A stretch of 64,000 nt of DNA from Hufsiella ginkgonis (GCF_009834915.1 NZ_WVHS01000001.1:992001-1056000); one strand, 5' to 3'; numbered from the stretch's first letter, positions 47,467-59,119 are shown. Numbers and translations are program-made. Notes: generated from the sequence alone by a model not told the origin.

Positions 47467-50400
47467 ATGGAACGCTTCCCGCGTGTGCGAAATTTTGCCG
47501 GTCCCCTATTTAAAACGCTTTCCGTTATCCTGTTCGTGTTTTTTTGCGCGTATGCACATGCACAAAACGACCTGAACTTTACCACGCTCAGCGACCGCGA
47601 CGGCCTCTCGTCCAATACCGTAAATGCGATCCTCAAAGACCGTTACGGATACATGTGGTTTGGTACAGACGATGGGTTAAATAAGTTCGACGGCACAAAC
47701 CTGGCTGTGTACCGCCATGACCCCGAAAACCGGTCGAGCATTGCCGCCAGCGGGGTAGTGGCGCTTCACGAAGACCGGGAAGGAAATTTATGGATAGGCA
47801 CCAGCGAAGGGTTCGTTTCCCTTTACGATCGAAAAAAGGATTCGTTCATCAACTATAAAAGCAGCAGCAACACCACCGCGCGGTCTATTTGTACAGACAA
47901 GTACGGGAAAGTCTGGCTTGCAGGCTATAATGGGTTAAGCGTACTGGATCCTAAAACCGGCCGCATAAAAAACTACTCGCCGCAGCCGGGCAAGACGGGA
48001 AGCCTCCTTTCTAAAACCATTACCTGCGTATTTTACGACAGCAAGGACCGCCTGTGGGTAGGAAGCAATGCCGGCCTGCATCAATTCGACGAACGCACCA
48101 GTACCTTTCGCCCCTTCCTGCATAAAGAAGGAGATCCCGCAACCATATCCGACAACGTGATCAAAGCCATTGCCGAAGATAAAAAAGGTAATACCTGGTT
48201 CGGTACCCAACGCGGGCTGAGCATGCTGCGTACCGATGGCGGCGGATTCTTGAACTACCGGCACGACCCCGCCGATCCGCGTTCGCTTAGCAGCGACAGG
48301 ATATTCGCCATTGCGGCCGAGGAAGGAAAATTATGGGTAGGTACCGAAGAGGGCCTTAACATTCTCGACCTGGCTAACGGGCAGGCGCTGCGGATCACTA
48401 AAGACAGCCGGAACCGCTATAGCCTGGGCGCCAAATCGGTACGAAGCGTGTTTATCGACGGCCTGGGTCTGTATTGGGTAGGCACATACCTCGGGGGCGT
48501 GAGTAAATACGATAAAAACCTGACGTTCTTCAACCTTCGGCAAAGCAATCCCTTCGATCCCATCGGCCTCAATGCGCCGGTGGTTACCTCCTTTTCTGAA
48601 AAGAACGACGAGGAGATCTATGTAGGCACTGATGGCGGCGGCTTAAACCTGTTTCACCGAAAAACAGGCTTGTTTGATCATATCGGGCTGCGCGACCGCG
48701 GGGGAAACACCGGTTTGTCCATACTGACGATGGAACGCACCCGCGACGAGCTCTGGATTGGCACTTATCTCGAGGGGCTATACCGGCTGCAGATCTCTTC
48801 CGGCACCGTCCGGCACTATGTGAAAGGCAAAGGGCCGCACGACCTGGCAGGAAACGATATTTTCGCCGTTCGAAAGGATAGCCGGGGAAACGTATGGCTC
48901 GGCACCAACGGCGATGGGGTGATGGTATACGATCCCGGCAGCGATGCCTTCCGCAAGTTCAGGTCGACCACGCAAAAGTATGGACGGGACAGCATTCCTT
49001 TTAACGGCTTTATTCGCACCATCGAGGAGGACGAAGCCGGTAATATCTGGATCGGCTCGTACGGAACGGGAGTAGCCGTGTACAATCCCTGGCGAAATAC
49101 GGTGAAAGTTTATAACCGGTTTAATAACGGGCTGCCTATAGACCAGGTGCTCACCATCCACTCGGCACGGAACGGACAACTCTGGGTAGGTACGGCAGGG
49201 GGCGGCCTCTGTCTTTTCGACCCGGTGCGCCAACGGTTCACCACTTACTCCGAGCGTAGCGGTCTCGCCAACGGTGTGATCCACAAAATCCTGGAAGATA
49301 ATAACGGCAAGCTGTGGGTCAGCACCAATAAAGGGATCAGCAGTTTCGACCTCCGCAGCCGCAAGTTTACCAACTATTCCCATTACAACGGCCTGCAGCG
49401 CAGCACTTTTATCCAGGGAGCCGGGCTGAAAACGAGCAACGGCGAATTGTTCTTCGGAGGCCTGGACGGGTTTAACTTCTTTAGCCCCGAAAAACTGAAT
49501 TTTAACCGGAATGTTCCATCGGTTGTATTTACCGATCTCCGCATAGCTAACAAAAAGGTAACGGCAGACGAAAATTCCCCGGTTACGGAAGATATTTCGG
49601 TTGCCTCCGAGATCCACGTCGACTATAAACAGAATTTTTCACTCAGCTATGCCGCACTCAACTTCACCGCTCCGCAGGAAAACAGCTATTCCTACAAGCT
49701 GGAAGGTTTTGACAAAGACTGGAACAACGTGGGTAAATCCAAAACAGCGGTGTATACCAACCTGTACCCGGGCGAGTACACCTTTCTTGTACGAGCCAGC
49801 AGCGCCGCCGGGAACTGGACGACCCCGGTGGCATCCATCAGGATCCACGTTGATCCGCCGTTCTGGCTGACCATTTATGCCTTTATCGCCTACGGATCGG
49901 CGATATTGCTTCTTTTATGGGGGATACGCTATCGCGGCATCAAAAAGTTAAAGGCAAAATTCGCATTGGAGCAAGAGCGCCTCCAGGTGAAACAACTGAT
50001 GGACCAGGAACGCCGCGAGGCGGAACAGCTCCACGAGTTTGATACGCTTCGCATTAAATTCCTTACCAACCTGAGCCATGAGTTCCGCACGCCGGTTTCG
50101 CTGATCGTCGGTCCCGTAGAGCGTTTGCTGAGCCAGGAATCAAATATCGAAAAGGCCGGGCAGCTGAACCTCGTTAAACGTAATGCCCGGCGCCTGCTCA
50201 ACCTGGTGAATCAATTGCTCGACTTCAGGAAGCTGGAAGAACACGAGCTCAAACTGAACTTATCCGAAGGGGATATCGTATCGTTTGCGCGCGATGTGGC
50301 CGAGTCGTTTAAGGACCTTTCGGAACGGCGGCAGATCCATTTCACGTTTCGCACGTCGCTCTCAAGCTACCCGGCGCATTTCGACAGGGATAAGCTGGAA

Positions 50401-51624
50401 AGGATCCTGTTTAACCTGCTATCGAATGCCTTTAAATTCACCTTGCCTAATGGCGAAGTGCGCCTGGAAATCGACAGCGACCGGTCGATGTCAGGCGTCA
50501 GGCTGAGCGTTTCGGACACCGGGGTAGGTATCTCGCCCGAGGAGCAGGACAAGATATTCGAACGTTTTTTCCAGGCCAATACCCCCAATGCGATCCTTAA
50601 CCAGGGCAGCGGTATCGGTCTTTCCATCACCAGGGAGTTTGTTGAAATGCATGGGGGGTCGCTGCACCTGGAGAGTGTGCCCGGCAGGGGCTCCGTGTTT
50701 TCGGCCATCCTGCCGCTCAGGCCCATTGAACCGGCTGCAGAGATCGCAGCAGTACCAGCCCAGGATGAAATCGGCCCCGAAGTGTCGGATTATGAACAGG
50801 ATCTCGCCCACTTGGCCATCGGCACCGAAAAATTGACGGTGCTGCTGGTTGAAGACCACGAGGATTTCCGGTTTTACCTGAAAGAGAACCTAAAAAGCAG
50901 CTATACCATCGTGGAAGCGGCTAACGGCAAAGAGGGATGGCAGAAAGTGCTCGCCTGCCATCCCCAGGTGGTGGTAAGCGACGTAAGCATGCCCTATATG
51001 GATGGTATTGCCTTGTGCCGCAAGATCAAAACCGACAAACGGACCTGCCAGATCCCGGTGATCCTGTTAACGGCGCTGGCAGCCGAGGCCGATCAGCTAA
51101 GAGGCCTTAAAACGGGCGCCGCCGATTACCTCACCAAGCCGTTCAACTTCGAGATCCTCGCCCTCAAGATCAGGAACCTGTTCGTGCTTAATCAAAGCCT
51201 GAAGAAAACTTATTCTCGCCGGGTGAAGGTGTTAGCGCCGGAAGTGGAAGTGAGATCTGAAAATGAAAAGCTGATCAACAAAGTGATCCAGTACATCGAT
51301 GCGAACCTGAGCGACCCAAAACTGTCTGTTGAAGACCTCAGTAAACATGTGGGCGTTAGCCGCGGAACGCTTTATCACCGCATCGTGGAGATCACCGGGG
51401 AGACGCCGATCGAATTTATCCGGTCGGCAAAATTAGAGACAGCAGCCAAATTGCTTGAAAAAACGGATATGCGTATTTCTGAAGTTGGCTACGCCGTAGG
51501 GTTTGGTACGCCAAGCTACTTTGCCCAATCATTTAAAGCGAGGTTTAACGTACTGCCCTCCGAATATGCCGAAAGCAGGCGGAGTAAGCTGACCCGGCGT
51601 GAGAACGCATCTCCGCAATATTAA
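47467..51624 (+). CDS. Hybrid two-component system (HTCS) sensor/regulator
   Basis: This one-protein glycan sensor and transcription activator has 1385 residues. After a signal or anchor segment come many two-bladed-propeller repeats with forms such as DRYGYMWFGTDDGLNKFDG and GNLWIGTSEGFVSLYD. A Y_Y_Y domain (FTAPQENSYSYKLEGFDKDW) and a membrane segment follow. The cytoplasmic part holds HisKA with His871 in LSHEFRTPVSLI, HATPase (NLLSNAFKFT, GSGIGLSI), a receiver with Asp1172 in VVVSDVSMPYMDG, and an AraC helix-turn-helix (VSRGTLYHRIVEI, GFGTPSYFAQSFKARF). HTCS genes usually bind the oligosaccharide made by the neighbouring PUL, here probably xylo-oligosaccharides, and activate its genes. 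Confidence 0.95.
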   Translation: MERFPRVRNFAGPLFKTLSVILFVFFCAYAHAQNDLNFTTLSDRDGLSSNTVNAILKDRYGYMWFGTDDGLNKFDGTNLAVYRHDPENRSSIAASGVVALHEDREGNLWIGTSEGFVSLYDRKKDSFINYKSSSNTTARSICTDKYGKVWLAGYNGLSVLDPKTGRIKNYSPQPGKTGSLLSKTITCVFYDSKDRLWVGSNAGLHQFDERTSTFRPFLHKEGDPATISDNVIKAIAEDKKGNTWFGTQRGLSMLRTDGGGFLNYRHDPADPRSLSSDRIFAIAAEEGKLWVGTEEGLNILDLANGQALRITKDSRNRYSLGAKSVRSVFIDGLGLYWVGTYLGGVSKYDKNLTFFNLRQSNPFDPIGLNAPVVTSFSEKNDEEIYVGTDGGGLNLFHRKTGLFDHIGLRDRGGNTGLSILTMERTRDELWIGTYLEGLYRLQISSGTVRHYVKGKGPHDLAGNDIFAVRKDSRGNVWLGTNGDGVMVYDPGSDAFRKFRSTTQKYGRDSIPFNGFIRTIEEDEAGNIWIGSYGTGVAVYNPWRNTVKVYNRFNNGLPIDQVLTIHSARNGQLWVGTAGGGLCLFDPVRQRFTTYSERSGLANGVIHKILEDNNGKLWVSTNKGISSFDLRSRKFTNYSHYNGLQRSTFIQGAGLKTSNGELFFGGLDGFNFFSPEKLNFNRNVPSVVFTDLRIANKKVTADENSPVTEDISVASEIHVDYKQNFSLSYAALNFTAPQENSYSYKLEGFDKDWNNVGKSKTAVYTNLYPGEYTFLVRASSAAGNWTTPVASIRIHVDPPFWLTIYAFIAYGSAILLLLWGIRYRGIKKLKAKFALEQERLQVKQLMDQERREAEQLHEFDTLRIKFLTNLSHEFRTPVSLIVGPVERLLSQESNIEKAGQLNLVKRNARRLLNLVNQLLDFRKLEEHELKLNLSEGDIVSFARDVAESFKDLSERRQIHFTFRTSLSSYPAHFDRDKLERILFNLLSNAFKFTLPNGEVRLEIDSDRSMSGVRLSVSDTGVGISPEEQDKIFERFFQANTPNAILNQGSGIGLSITREFVEMHGGSLHLESVPGRGSVFSAILPLRPIEPAAEIAAVPAQDEIGPEVSDYEQDLAHLAIGTEKLTVLLVEDHEDFRFYLKENLKSSYTIVEAANGKEGWQKVLACHPQVVVSDVSMPYMDGIALCRKIKTDKRTCQIPVILLTALAAEADQLRGLKTGAADYLTKPFNFEILALKIRNLFVLNQSLKKTYSRRVKVLAPEVEVRSENEKLINKVIQYIDANLSDPKLSVEDLSKHVGVSRGTLYHRIVEITGETPIEFIRSAKLETAAKLLEKTDMRISEVGYAVGFGTPSYFAQSFKARFNVLPSEYAESRRSKLTRRENASPQY

Positions 51625-51639
51625 ACCATTAAGGGGCTG

Positions 51640-52080
51640 AAAGCCGTCAACAGCTCGCTGACGTTAACTAAATGACATTCCGCAGGTTCGTGGATAATTC
51701 GTGTGCGGAAGATCGTCATCTTAATTATTTTGAGCGATCCAGCGGAGGTTCGGTGATCTGCTCACCATCGCCTTTTCCTCGCTGGCCCACCCTGGAAAAT
51801 TCCGGACGCCGGAGACAAAGACCTTCAGCTTTTACGGCCTCCATCAACTTTGGCGGAAAATGATCCGCATGGGCGTTTTGAAAGGAACGGCCCGGGCTTT
51901 GTGATCGCCGCACCTGCGGCCTGTTTATCGTTGTTTCGCGCAATGTAAGCGGGGATGCCGCACTGCGCCTCGCCGCGCCCCTATTCTCCTTGATCCAGAT
52001 TGGTGCGAAACGACGAGAACACCGGAAGAGGCCAGCCTCATGAAAGGACCGACTGTGCTCTTTTAAAGAAAACCTTAAAC
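51640..52080. other. Unassigned 440-base region
   Basis: Both strands contain open frames of 60 to 127 codons, but none has a signal peptide, domain or neighbour relation. The amino-acid pattern (many Arg and Ser) looks like antisense reading of non-coding DNA. Local G+C is high, and short inverted repeats such as GCCGCACCTGCGGC near 51908 occur. It could be a decayed mobile or intergenic repeat. Confidence 0.3.
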
Positions 52081-52113
52081 CGATTACCCGGTTAAATAAA
52101 ATCATCACTCGCT

Positions 52114-52884
52114 ATGGAAACATCAACAAAAACAAAACACCCTTTTGCGGCCGAAAGCCTGGAGGGAAAAAGAATCCTGATCACCGGGGGAACAACCGGC
52201 ATAGGCAGGGCTGCTGCCCTCATGCTGGCCGCGCAGGGCGCCAATGTACTTATTTGCGGCCGGCATGCACCCGAACTGAACGACACGCTTGCCGACGCGG
52301 AAAAATTAGGATTGAGTGAGCGTATTACCGGCGTGATTGCTGACCTGGGAACGGAAACCGGTATAAAAAAAATATTCAGCAGCGTAGAAGATCGATTCAC
52401 GGGACTGGATGTACTGGTAAATAACGCAGCCCTCGCCTTTGACGGTATAGAGGAAGGAAGTTATAGTGACTGGCAATATGTGCTAAATACAAATCTTTTA
52501 GCACCGCTTGCCTGCACCAACGAAGCAGCCAAGCTAATGAAAGCAAATGGCGGCGGACATATCGTAAACATCGGATCGATGAGCGCAGTGTCGCGGGGCA
52601 AGGACAGTTCCGTTTACGTGGCCACCAAGTCGGGCCTCCAGGGATTCTCCGCATCCGTCAGGAAAGAGCTAAACCCCGACGGGATAAAGGTCTCGCTCAT
52701 TGAGCCGGGACTTGTAGATACTGATATGATCCCCGGAACGCCGGAAGAACACGAGGAAAAAAAGAAAAAGGGCGAAATGCTGGTTGCTGACGACATTGCC
52801 CGCTCGATCGTCTATGTCCTTACGCAAACAAAGAATACGGCGGTGATAGATCTGCGGATCAGGCCGCTTATGCAGGAGTCATAG
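52114..52884 (+). CDS. Short-chain dehydrogenase/reductase (SDR)
   Basis: This 256-residue cytoplasmic oxidoreductase has the glycine motif GTTGIGRA, the arginine in ICGRHAP (suggesting NADP), NNAALAFDG, serine in NIGSMSAVSRG and catalytic YVATK. The C-terminal part ends in a segment (TAVIDLRIRPLMQES) often seen in clavaldehyde-dehydrogenase-like SDRs. It is a single gene with its own start. The substrate is unknown. Confidence 0.88.
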   Translation: METSTKTKHPFAAESLEGKRILITGGTTGIGRAAALMLAAQGANVLICGRHAPELNDTLADAEKLGLSERITGVIADLGTETGIKKIFSSVEDRFTGLDVLVNNAALAFDGIEEGSYSDWQYVLNTNLLAPLACTNEAAKLMKANGGGHIVNIGSMSAVSRGKDSSVYVATKSGLQGFSASVRKELNPDGIKVSLIEPGLVDTDMIPGTPEEHEEKKKKGEMLVADDIARSIVYVLTQTKNTAVIDLRIRPLMQES

Positions 52885-52968
52885 TTAGATATCGCTTTTG
52901 AGACAGCCCTCATGAAATAGCCCGGCTCGGACAGTTTTCGAGCCAGTGAAGCGGAATTGCAAGAACCG

Positions 52969-54156
<1,188 letters not shown>

Positions 54157-54157
54157 C

Positions 54158-54165
54158 TATATTTG
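54158..54165 (+). promoter_or_regulatory. -7 promoter box (TATATTTG)
   Basis: TATATTTG matches TAnnTTTG exactly and lies 36 bases before the AraC-type start at 54202. No good -33 box is visible. Confidence 0.4.
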
Positions 54166-54201
54166 ACTTAAAAATAGTCGCAAAAGACTTTTTAGTGAAT
54201 A

Positions 54202-55155
54202 ATGAAACGGCAAACTATACCCAATATCCTGTTAAATTTTGCCGATTTACTGGGGACAACAGTAAAAGATAACCGGTTGGAAATTCCCGGGAAGTTTGGC
54301 AGAGGCTACTGCGCCGGATTCATGTTAAATGAGCATATCCGGATGCTTATCAGTAATTACGAGCTAAATGAGCCTTTAACCATTAATAACCCGGACATCG
54401 ATACCACACGGAAAATCATATTTTTTAAATTTCAAAATATCTTCCCTAAAGCGAAATCCGTATTATCCGAAAAGCCGGTAATGCAAACGCCTTCCGTTCT
54501 GGTTGCGACCAGCCGTATAAATACAGATGAGCTTATTTCGGTACACACGAACATCGCTACTGTTACTATAGAAGTGGATGCAACGTATTTAAACGGGCTT
54601 TTTACCCTGCCGGAAGAATCGCACCTCCTGCAAAGCCTCCTGGAAAATACGCAGCCCTTACTGTTCGAACAGCTCATTCATCCTTCGCTACAAAAAATTG
54701 TGCATGAAATGGTTAATGAGCCGATTAATGGAACCTTCGAGTCGTTTTTCCTGAGAGTAAAAGCAGAGGAGCTGATCTGCAGGCTGTTAACGGAATTGGA
54801 AAAGCGGGATAAAAAGTACTTATATCCTTTAAACGGCGGCGATATTCAGGCCGTCTACCAGGTAAGGGACCAATTACTGGAACACCTTGAAACTCCACCG
54901 GTCATAACAGCACTGGCAGTTGGTGCCGGTATGAGCCCCACTAAGTTGAAACGTTTATTCAGCCAGATCTTCGGAAACAGCATTTTTAATTATTACCAGG
55001 GATTCAGGATAAAGGAGGCCGCCCGGCTGCTGAGAGAAGAGAAGTTATCTGTTTCAGCCGCAGGATACAAGCTCGGTTATACCAATCTGAGCCATTTTTC
55101 AAGAGTGTTTGAGGAACATATCGGCGTAAAGCCGAAAAAATATTCGGCCATGTGA
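54202..55155 (+). CDS. AraC-family transcriptional regulator
   Basis: This 317-residue regulator has an N-terminal region of about 210 residues without a recognised domain and a C-terminal AraC helix-turn-helix. The latter reads VITALAVGAGMSPTKLKRLF, then NYYQGFRIKEAARLL and GYTNLSHFSRVFEEHIGVKP. It is divergent from the TetX-like gene with a shared 102-base control region, so it probably regulates that gene and itself. The inducer is unknown. Confidence 0.88.
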   Translation: MKRQTIPNILLNFADLLGTTVKDNRLEIPGKFGRGYCAGFMLNEHIRMLISNYELNEPLTINNPDIDTTRKIIFFKFQNIFPKAKSVLSEKPVMQTPSVLVATSRINTDELISVHTNIATVTIEVDATYLNGLFTLPEESHLLQSLLENTQPLLFEQLIHPSLQKIVHEMVNEPINGTFESFFLRVKAEELICRLLTELEKRDKKYLYPLNGGDIQAVYQVRDQLLEHLETPPVITALAVGAGMSPTKLKRLFSQIFGNSIFNYYQGFRIKEAARLLREEKLSVSAAGYKLGYTNLSHFSRVFEEHIGVKPKKYSAM

Positions 55156-55195
55156 ACCTCACCGCTGTCTCACATAAATAATAACGTTATCCCAC

Positions 55196-55606
55196 TCACT
55201 TAAACAATCCTCCTAAGCCGCCTAACGAGCTTTGAATGCTTTCTGGAGTGACGCTATTATCATTGGGATCATTGGCTTTATGCGCGAATTTTTGAAGAAT
55301 TCCCGGAAGGGCGCCGGCAATAGCACCTGTTACGGCGGGCGGTAAACCGAATTTGCTCGCCAGGCTTGCTGCTAGTCCGCCGGTAATCGCATTAGTGACG
55401 TTGCTGCCGGAACCGAGGCTACCCGCAAGCGAAGAGAGCAAGCCGCCTACGCCTCCCTGTGCCGCCGCCTCCTGTTTGATCCCGTTATCGATGTGTGCGG
55501 CCACTTCCGTGTGAATGGCGTCCTCCTCCTGGGGAGGGATAGCTGATTTAACCTCCGGGGTATTGTCCAGTTGGTCCTTAACCATTTTTACAATTTGATC
55601 GAACAT
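55196..55606 (-). CDS. DUF937-like small protein
   Basis: This 136-residue protein has no signal peptide. A charged N-terminal half (MFDQIVKMVKDQL, EEDAIHTEVAAHIDNGI) precedes a Gly/Ala/Ser-rich half with LASKFGLPPAVTGAIAGALP and SSLGGLGGLF. This resembles DUF937/YidB proteins of unknown function. It is convergent with the AraC gene and has about 40 bases between the two stops. Confidence 0.6.
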   Translation of the reverse strand: MFDQIVKMVKDQLDNTPEVKSAIPPQEEDAIHTEVAAHIDNGIKQEAAAQGGVGGLLSSLAGSLGSGSNVTNAITGGLAASLASKFGLPPAVTGAIAGALPGILQKFAHKANDPNDNSVTPESIQSSLGGLGGLFK

Positions 55607-55780
55607 AGTTTAAGATAGATGTATTTGTTCAACACAGAAAGGCAGCTGATGTTTCGTTCAATGACAAAAGGGCCTGCGATAATCTGCGGGGCGACATACG
55701 GGTGACAGGCTTTAGGTTGCTAAGGCCGCTTGTACGTCAATGTCAGCCTGGTCATCGCACGATACCAGGTTCCCGGGTGA

Positions 55781-57913
55781 TCATGACTGAGCAGGCAGTA
55801 TTATCCTGAACGTCGTGCCTTCTTCGCCCGCCAGCTCCAGTTTCCCGCCATGTCCTTTTACCACGATGTCGTAACTAAGTGACAAGCCGAGGCCGGTTCC
55901 TTCACCGGTCGGCTTCGTAGTGAAAAAGGGCTGGAAGATCTTGTCGCGGATGTCTCCGGGAATGCCGTGGCCGTTATCTTTCACCCGGATCTCTACGCCC
56001 GATGCCGTTTGAGCGGTCGTTACTTCCACCCTCGGCTTATACAGATCGCCGCTGCGTTTAGCCTGTTCCTGCGTGGCCTGGAAGGCATTGTTGAATAAGT
56101 TGAGGAGCACGCGGCCCACGTCCTGCGGGATTACGCTGACCTTCGGCAACGCCGGATCGAAATCCGTGACCAGCTCCGCATTGAAATTCTTATCCTTCGC
56201 CCGCAGACCGTGATAGCTGAGGCGCAGGTACTCGTCCGCGAGCGCGTTCAGGTCTGTCGGCTCTTTTGTTCCCGAGCTCGCCCGCGAATGCTGCAGCATG
56301 CCTTTCACGATGCTATCCGCCCTTTTGCCGTGGTGGCTGATCTTGCTAAGATTCAGCTTCAGATCGCCGAGAACATCCTTCACTTCTTCCCATTCCTCAT
56401 TCTCTATTCCCTCTTCCGCTTCCTGTACTAATTCTACGCTCACCTCCGAAAAATTATTCACGAAGTTCAGCGGGTTCTGTATCTCGTGGGCAATACCCGC
56501 CGTGAGCTCGCCGAGCGAAGCCATTTTTTCCGACTGGACCAGCTGTGCCTGGGTTTGTTTCAATTCTTCCAGCGATCGGTTCAGGCTCGCGGTACGTTCG
56601 GTCACCTGCTCTTCCAGCACAATATTCTGTCGGGCCAGCAGGTGCTGTTTTTCCTGCTCTTGCTGCAGGGTTTTTGCCGAAAGCGTTTCAACTTCCGCCA
56701 GCTTCTTTTCCAGCGTCCGGCTGGTAGCGGCAAACTTTATGGCCAGCACGACCGACATGAACACCGGCACCACGACGGCCGAAAGTGAGAAACTAATGTT
56801 GTAGAGCAGGTTCGGCCCGGCGATAACGAGGTAAACCAGGGAGAAGAGCGAGAAAAGAAATACAGGGACGAGTCCCGCGAGCAGCACGTTCGCTCCCGGC
56901 ATTTTCCGGCGATAGGCCCAGAGCGATACGCGGAAGGACTCGATCACCATGAGCAGCGGGATGCTGTCGGCCACGCTGGACTGGATCCGCCTGGTGGCGT
57001 AGTCGGTTATACTGATCACGATCATCAGCAGCGCCACCACCGTAAGCGAAACCCGGTTGCGGTAATTGAACAGTTGGTAAACCGTGAGCACGAAGAAAAT
57101 ACAGCCGAGATACGATGCGTTCATCAGGTCGATGAACAGGATACGTGCAGCGAGGTCGTGTGCCCTTTCGAGCGAGATCGATATAACGAGCCCGATACCG
57201 GTTATCGCCATAAAAATGGCGTACCAGATGTTCGTGCGGTCGTTAGGGTAATACAGGAAGAAGGCGAGGTGCAGGAAGAAAAGAATGGCGAATACACCGC
57301 TCAGGATAGTTTGAGGCAACCTGCTGCGGATGTTCGCGGCGTATGCTTTTATCGCATCGGGCAAGGCCCTTAATCTTGCTGAAAACTGGCCCGGTTGGTA
57401 GCGCAGGTCCGGCTGCTGCACGCATCGGATGGCAAGTGTATGAACCTTTCCCGGCGTGCAGGGAAGGGCCAGCGGCTCGCCCAGCGTGTTCCAGGCGTTA
57501 ATGTGCGCGGGATCGGCCCCGATCGCTCCATAACGGGCTATCCGCTGGCCGTCAAGGTAGATCTCCGATGCGAAATACTGGTTACAGACCAGGGCGAGCG
57601 TGCGTGCATCCGCCGCATCGTTCACCCTGAACCGAAGCCTCAGCCAGGCCCGTGCTGATGGGTTGCCATTCAGAAGCTGGTACAAGTTTACGATCGAATC
57701 CTGTATAGCCCAACGGCTATCGTCAAAATCGGTTCCGGCCCAGGAGATATCGTCGCCCGCGTGAAATTTCCAGCCATGCAGGAGGATACCCGGCGGAGGC
57801 AGGACGCCGATATCGGTAACGCCGGAAGCTTCCATATACCGGGGGGCCGGCATCGCAGCCTTGGCCGCGATGAGCATGACAGTGAGCAGGAACAGTCGTA
57901 ACGAAACGGACAT
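55781..57913 (-). CDS. 7TM sensor histidine kinase
   Basis: This 710-residue membrane kinase has a signal peptide and an extracytoplasmic beta-rich domain of about 170 residues ([20 protein letters not shown], with [12 protein letters not shown]) of the DISMED2/galactose-binding type. Seven hydrophobic helices run to about residue 400 ([19 protein letters not shown] to [19 protein letters not shown]). A coiled coil leads to HisKA, with His476 in [16 protein letters not shown], and HATPase with [15 protein letters not shown] and [10 protein letters not shown]. This is the 7TMR-DISM kinase architecture. No regulator gene is adjacent. The ligand is probably a small extracellular molecule or carbohydrate. 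Confidence 0.88.
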   Translation of the reverse strand: MSVSLRLFLLTVMLIAAKAAMPAPRYMEASGVTDIGVLPPPGILLHGWKFHAGDDISWAGTDFDDSRWAIQDSIVNLYQLLNGNPSARAWLRLRFRVNDAADARTLALVCNQYFASEIYLDGQRIARYGAIGADPAHINAWNTLGEPLALPCTPGKVHTLAIRCVQQPDLRYQPGQFSARLRALPDAIKAYAANIRSRLPQTILSGVFAILFFLHLAFFLYYPNDRTNIWYAIFMAITGIGLVISISLERAHDLAARILFIDLMNASYLGCIFFVLTVYQLFNYRNRVSLTVVALLMIVISITDYATRRIQSSVADSIPLLMVIESFRVSLWAYRRKMPGANVLLAGLVPVFLFSLFSLVYLVIAGPNLLYNISFSLSAVVVPVFMSVVLAIKFAATSRTLEKKLAEVETLSAKTLQQEQEKQHLLARQNIVLEEQVTERTASLNRSLEELKQTQAQLVQSEKMASLGELTAGIAHEIQNPLNFVNNFSEVSVELVQEAEEGIENEEWEEVKDVLGDLKLNLSKISHHGKRADSIVKGMLQHSRASSGTKEPTDLNALADEYLRLSYHGLRAKDKNFNAELVTDFDPALPKVSVIPQDVGRVLLNLFNNAFQATQEQAKRSGDLYKPRVEVTTAQTASGVEIRVKDNGHGIPGDIRDKIFQPFFTTKPTGEGTGLGLSLSYDIVVKGHGGKLELAGEEGTTFRIILPAQS

Positions 57914-58142
57914 AGTAATGTCCTGGAAAGATAGAAAATATTAAGGAAAGGCGTACTGCGGATGGGCAAGTTCATACATCCCGCAACTTTGCGGCTTTGC
58001 GCGAAATAAGCAGTTGCTGCCAGTAGGACATTCGACGAATTGCTGTTCGACATAACCGCTTAAATTGAGTACAAAGGATTATTTATTGTCAAAAAAACCG
58101 ATGGAATATTAATATTACTTATTTTAGATTAAAAAAATATAT

Positions 58143-58469
58143 ATGACAATTATTGCCCCTCCATTAGCTGATCCGCAGGAAATGGAAAAATCGGATCGTC
58201 TTTCATTTGACGGTATGATCGAATCACTTGAGTACAGAGACCTTAAATTGAGTGCTAACGAAATATTTGAGCTGAGAAACTTCTATACAAGCGGTACCGC
58301 TAGGTTAGCTGACGATTCCGCAGATTTTGAAAACTATAAGGACCTGTTGAGTTTTCACACAGGAGAGCTGGTCGACAGCATTTTTATAAGAAAAGCAGAT
58401 ATACCTAAATTCGGAAGTTTTCGCGACTTTCTACGGTCGCTTTGTCCAATATATCCATTTTGCATATAG
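58143..58469 (+). CDS. Small hypothetical protein, first of a membrane-protein pair
   Basis: I do not recognise this 108-residue protein. It is acidic, has no signal peptide or membrane segment, and appears mostly helical (SANEIFELRNFYTSGTARLA, DLLSFHTGELVDSIFIRK). The ATG follows an A+T-rich stretch that could hold a promoter. Its stop lies 2 bases before the start of the membrane protein, so the two belong to one transcript and probably act together. Its base composition is more A+T-rich than that of the flanking kinase and glycan genes. Confidence 0.6.
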   Translation: MTIIAPPLADPQEMEKSDRLSFDGMIESLEYRDLKLSANEIFELRNFYTSGTARLADDSADFENYKDLLSFHTGELVDSIFIRKADIPKFGSFRDFLRSLCPIYPFCI

Positions 58470-58471
58470 TT

Positions 58472-59119
58472 ATGGAAGAGCGGCAGAAAATGGCATTTGA
58501 GTTTGCTGCTGATTATACAAAGCAGCTTATTACCCTCGCAACCGGAATATTAGCATTTACGATCACTTTTCTAAAGGATATTCACGATCCGATCACTGGC
58601 CAGTGGTGGTTGGTATTTGCATGGATTGCGTTCGGTTGTTCGATTGGATGTGGCATTTGGGCTCAAATGGGAATGACTGGAACGTTAGGTTCGGTAAAAC
58701 CGAATGGTTCAAAGGCTGACATCAAATTAACAACAGGATCCGACACCCAAGTGACTTTGAAGGAAAACGCAACGATAGAACTTGCAGGTGGTGTTGCTAT
58801 TAGTACTCATACCCTTCAAGCAGGGGATGTCATGGTTTTAGAGTCGTCTGTAACTGTTACCATTCCTACAGGTTCTAAAGTACTGATTCCTGCAGCTCTG
58901 TCGCCGAGTATCGCCGGGAATAATATGCGGTTTCCTGCATTGTTACAAATTACTCTGTTTTTAATAGGAATAATCTTATCGATCGTTTACGGATATAAGA
59001 ATTTCTCAAGACCTGTGAAAAAATCCGGCAATCATGCTGGAATTACTGTGCGAATCAGGGAAACGAATACACAGACAGGTAAAATCATATTAATCGATAC
59101 CTTAAAGGCGGCAAAGTAA
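58472..59119 (+). CDS. Membrane protein with large internal beta-rich loop
   Basis: This 215-residue protein has no recognised family. After MEERQKMAFEFAADYTKQL come two hydrophobic helices (LITLATGILAFTITFL and WWLVFAWIAFGCSIGCGIW), a beta-rich segment of about 90 residues (ADIKLTTGSDTQVTLKENA, VMVLESSVTVTIPTGSKV), then a third helix (LLQITLFLIGIILSIVYGY) and a charged tail. The C-terminal tail is likely cytoplasmic if the N-terminus is outside, but the topology is not certain. It is translated with the 108-residue protein just upstream. The helix-pair plus soluble domain arrangement occurs in membrane effectors of defence systems, but this is speculation. Confidence 0.6.
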   Translation: MEERQKMAFEFAADYTKQLITLATGILAFTITFLKDIHDPITGQWWLVFAWIAFGCSIGCGIWAQMGMTGTLGSVKPNGSKADIKLTTGSDTQVTLKENATIELAGGVAISTHTLQAGDVMVLESSVTVTIPTGSKVLIPAALSPSIAGNNMRFPALLQITLFLIGIILSIVYGYKNFSRPVKKSGNHAGITVRIRETNTQTGKIILIDTLKAAK

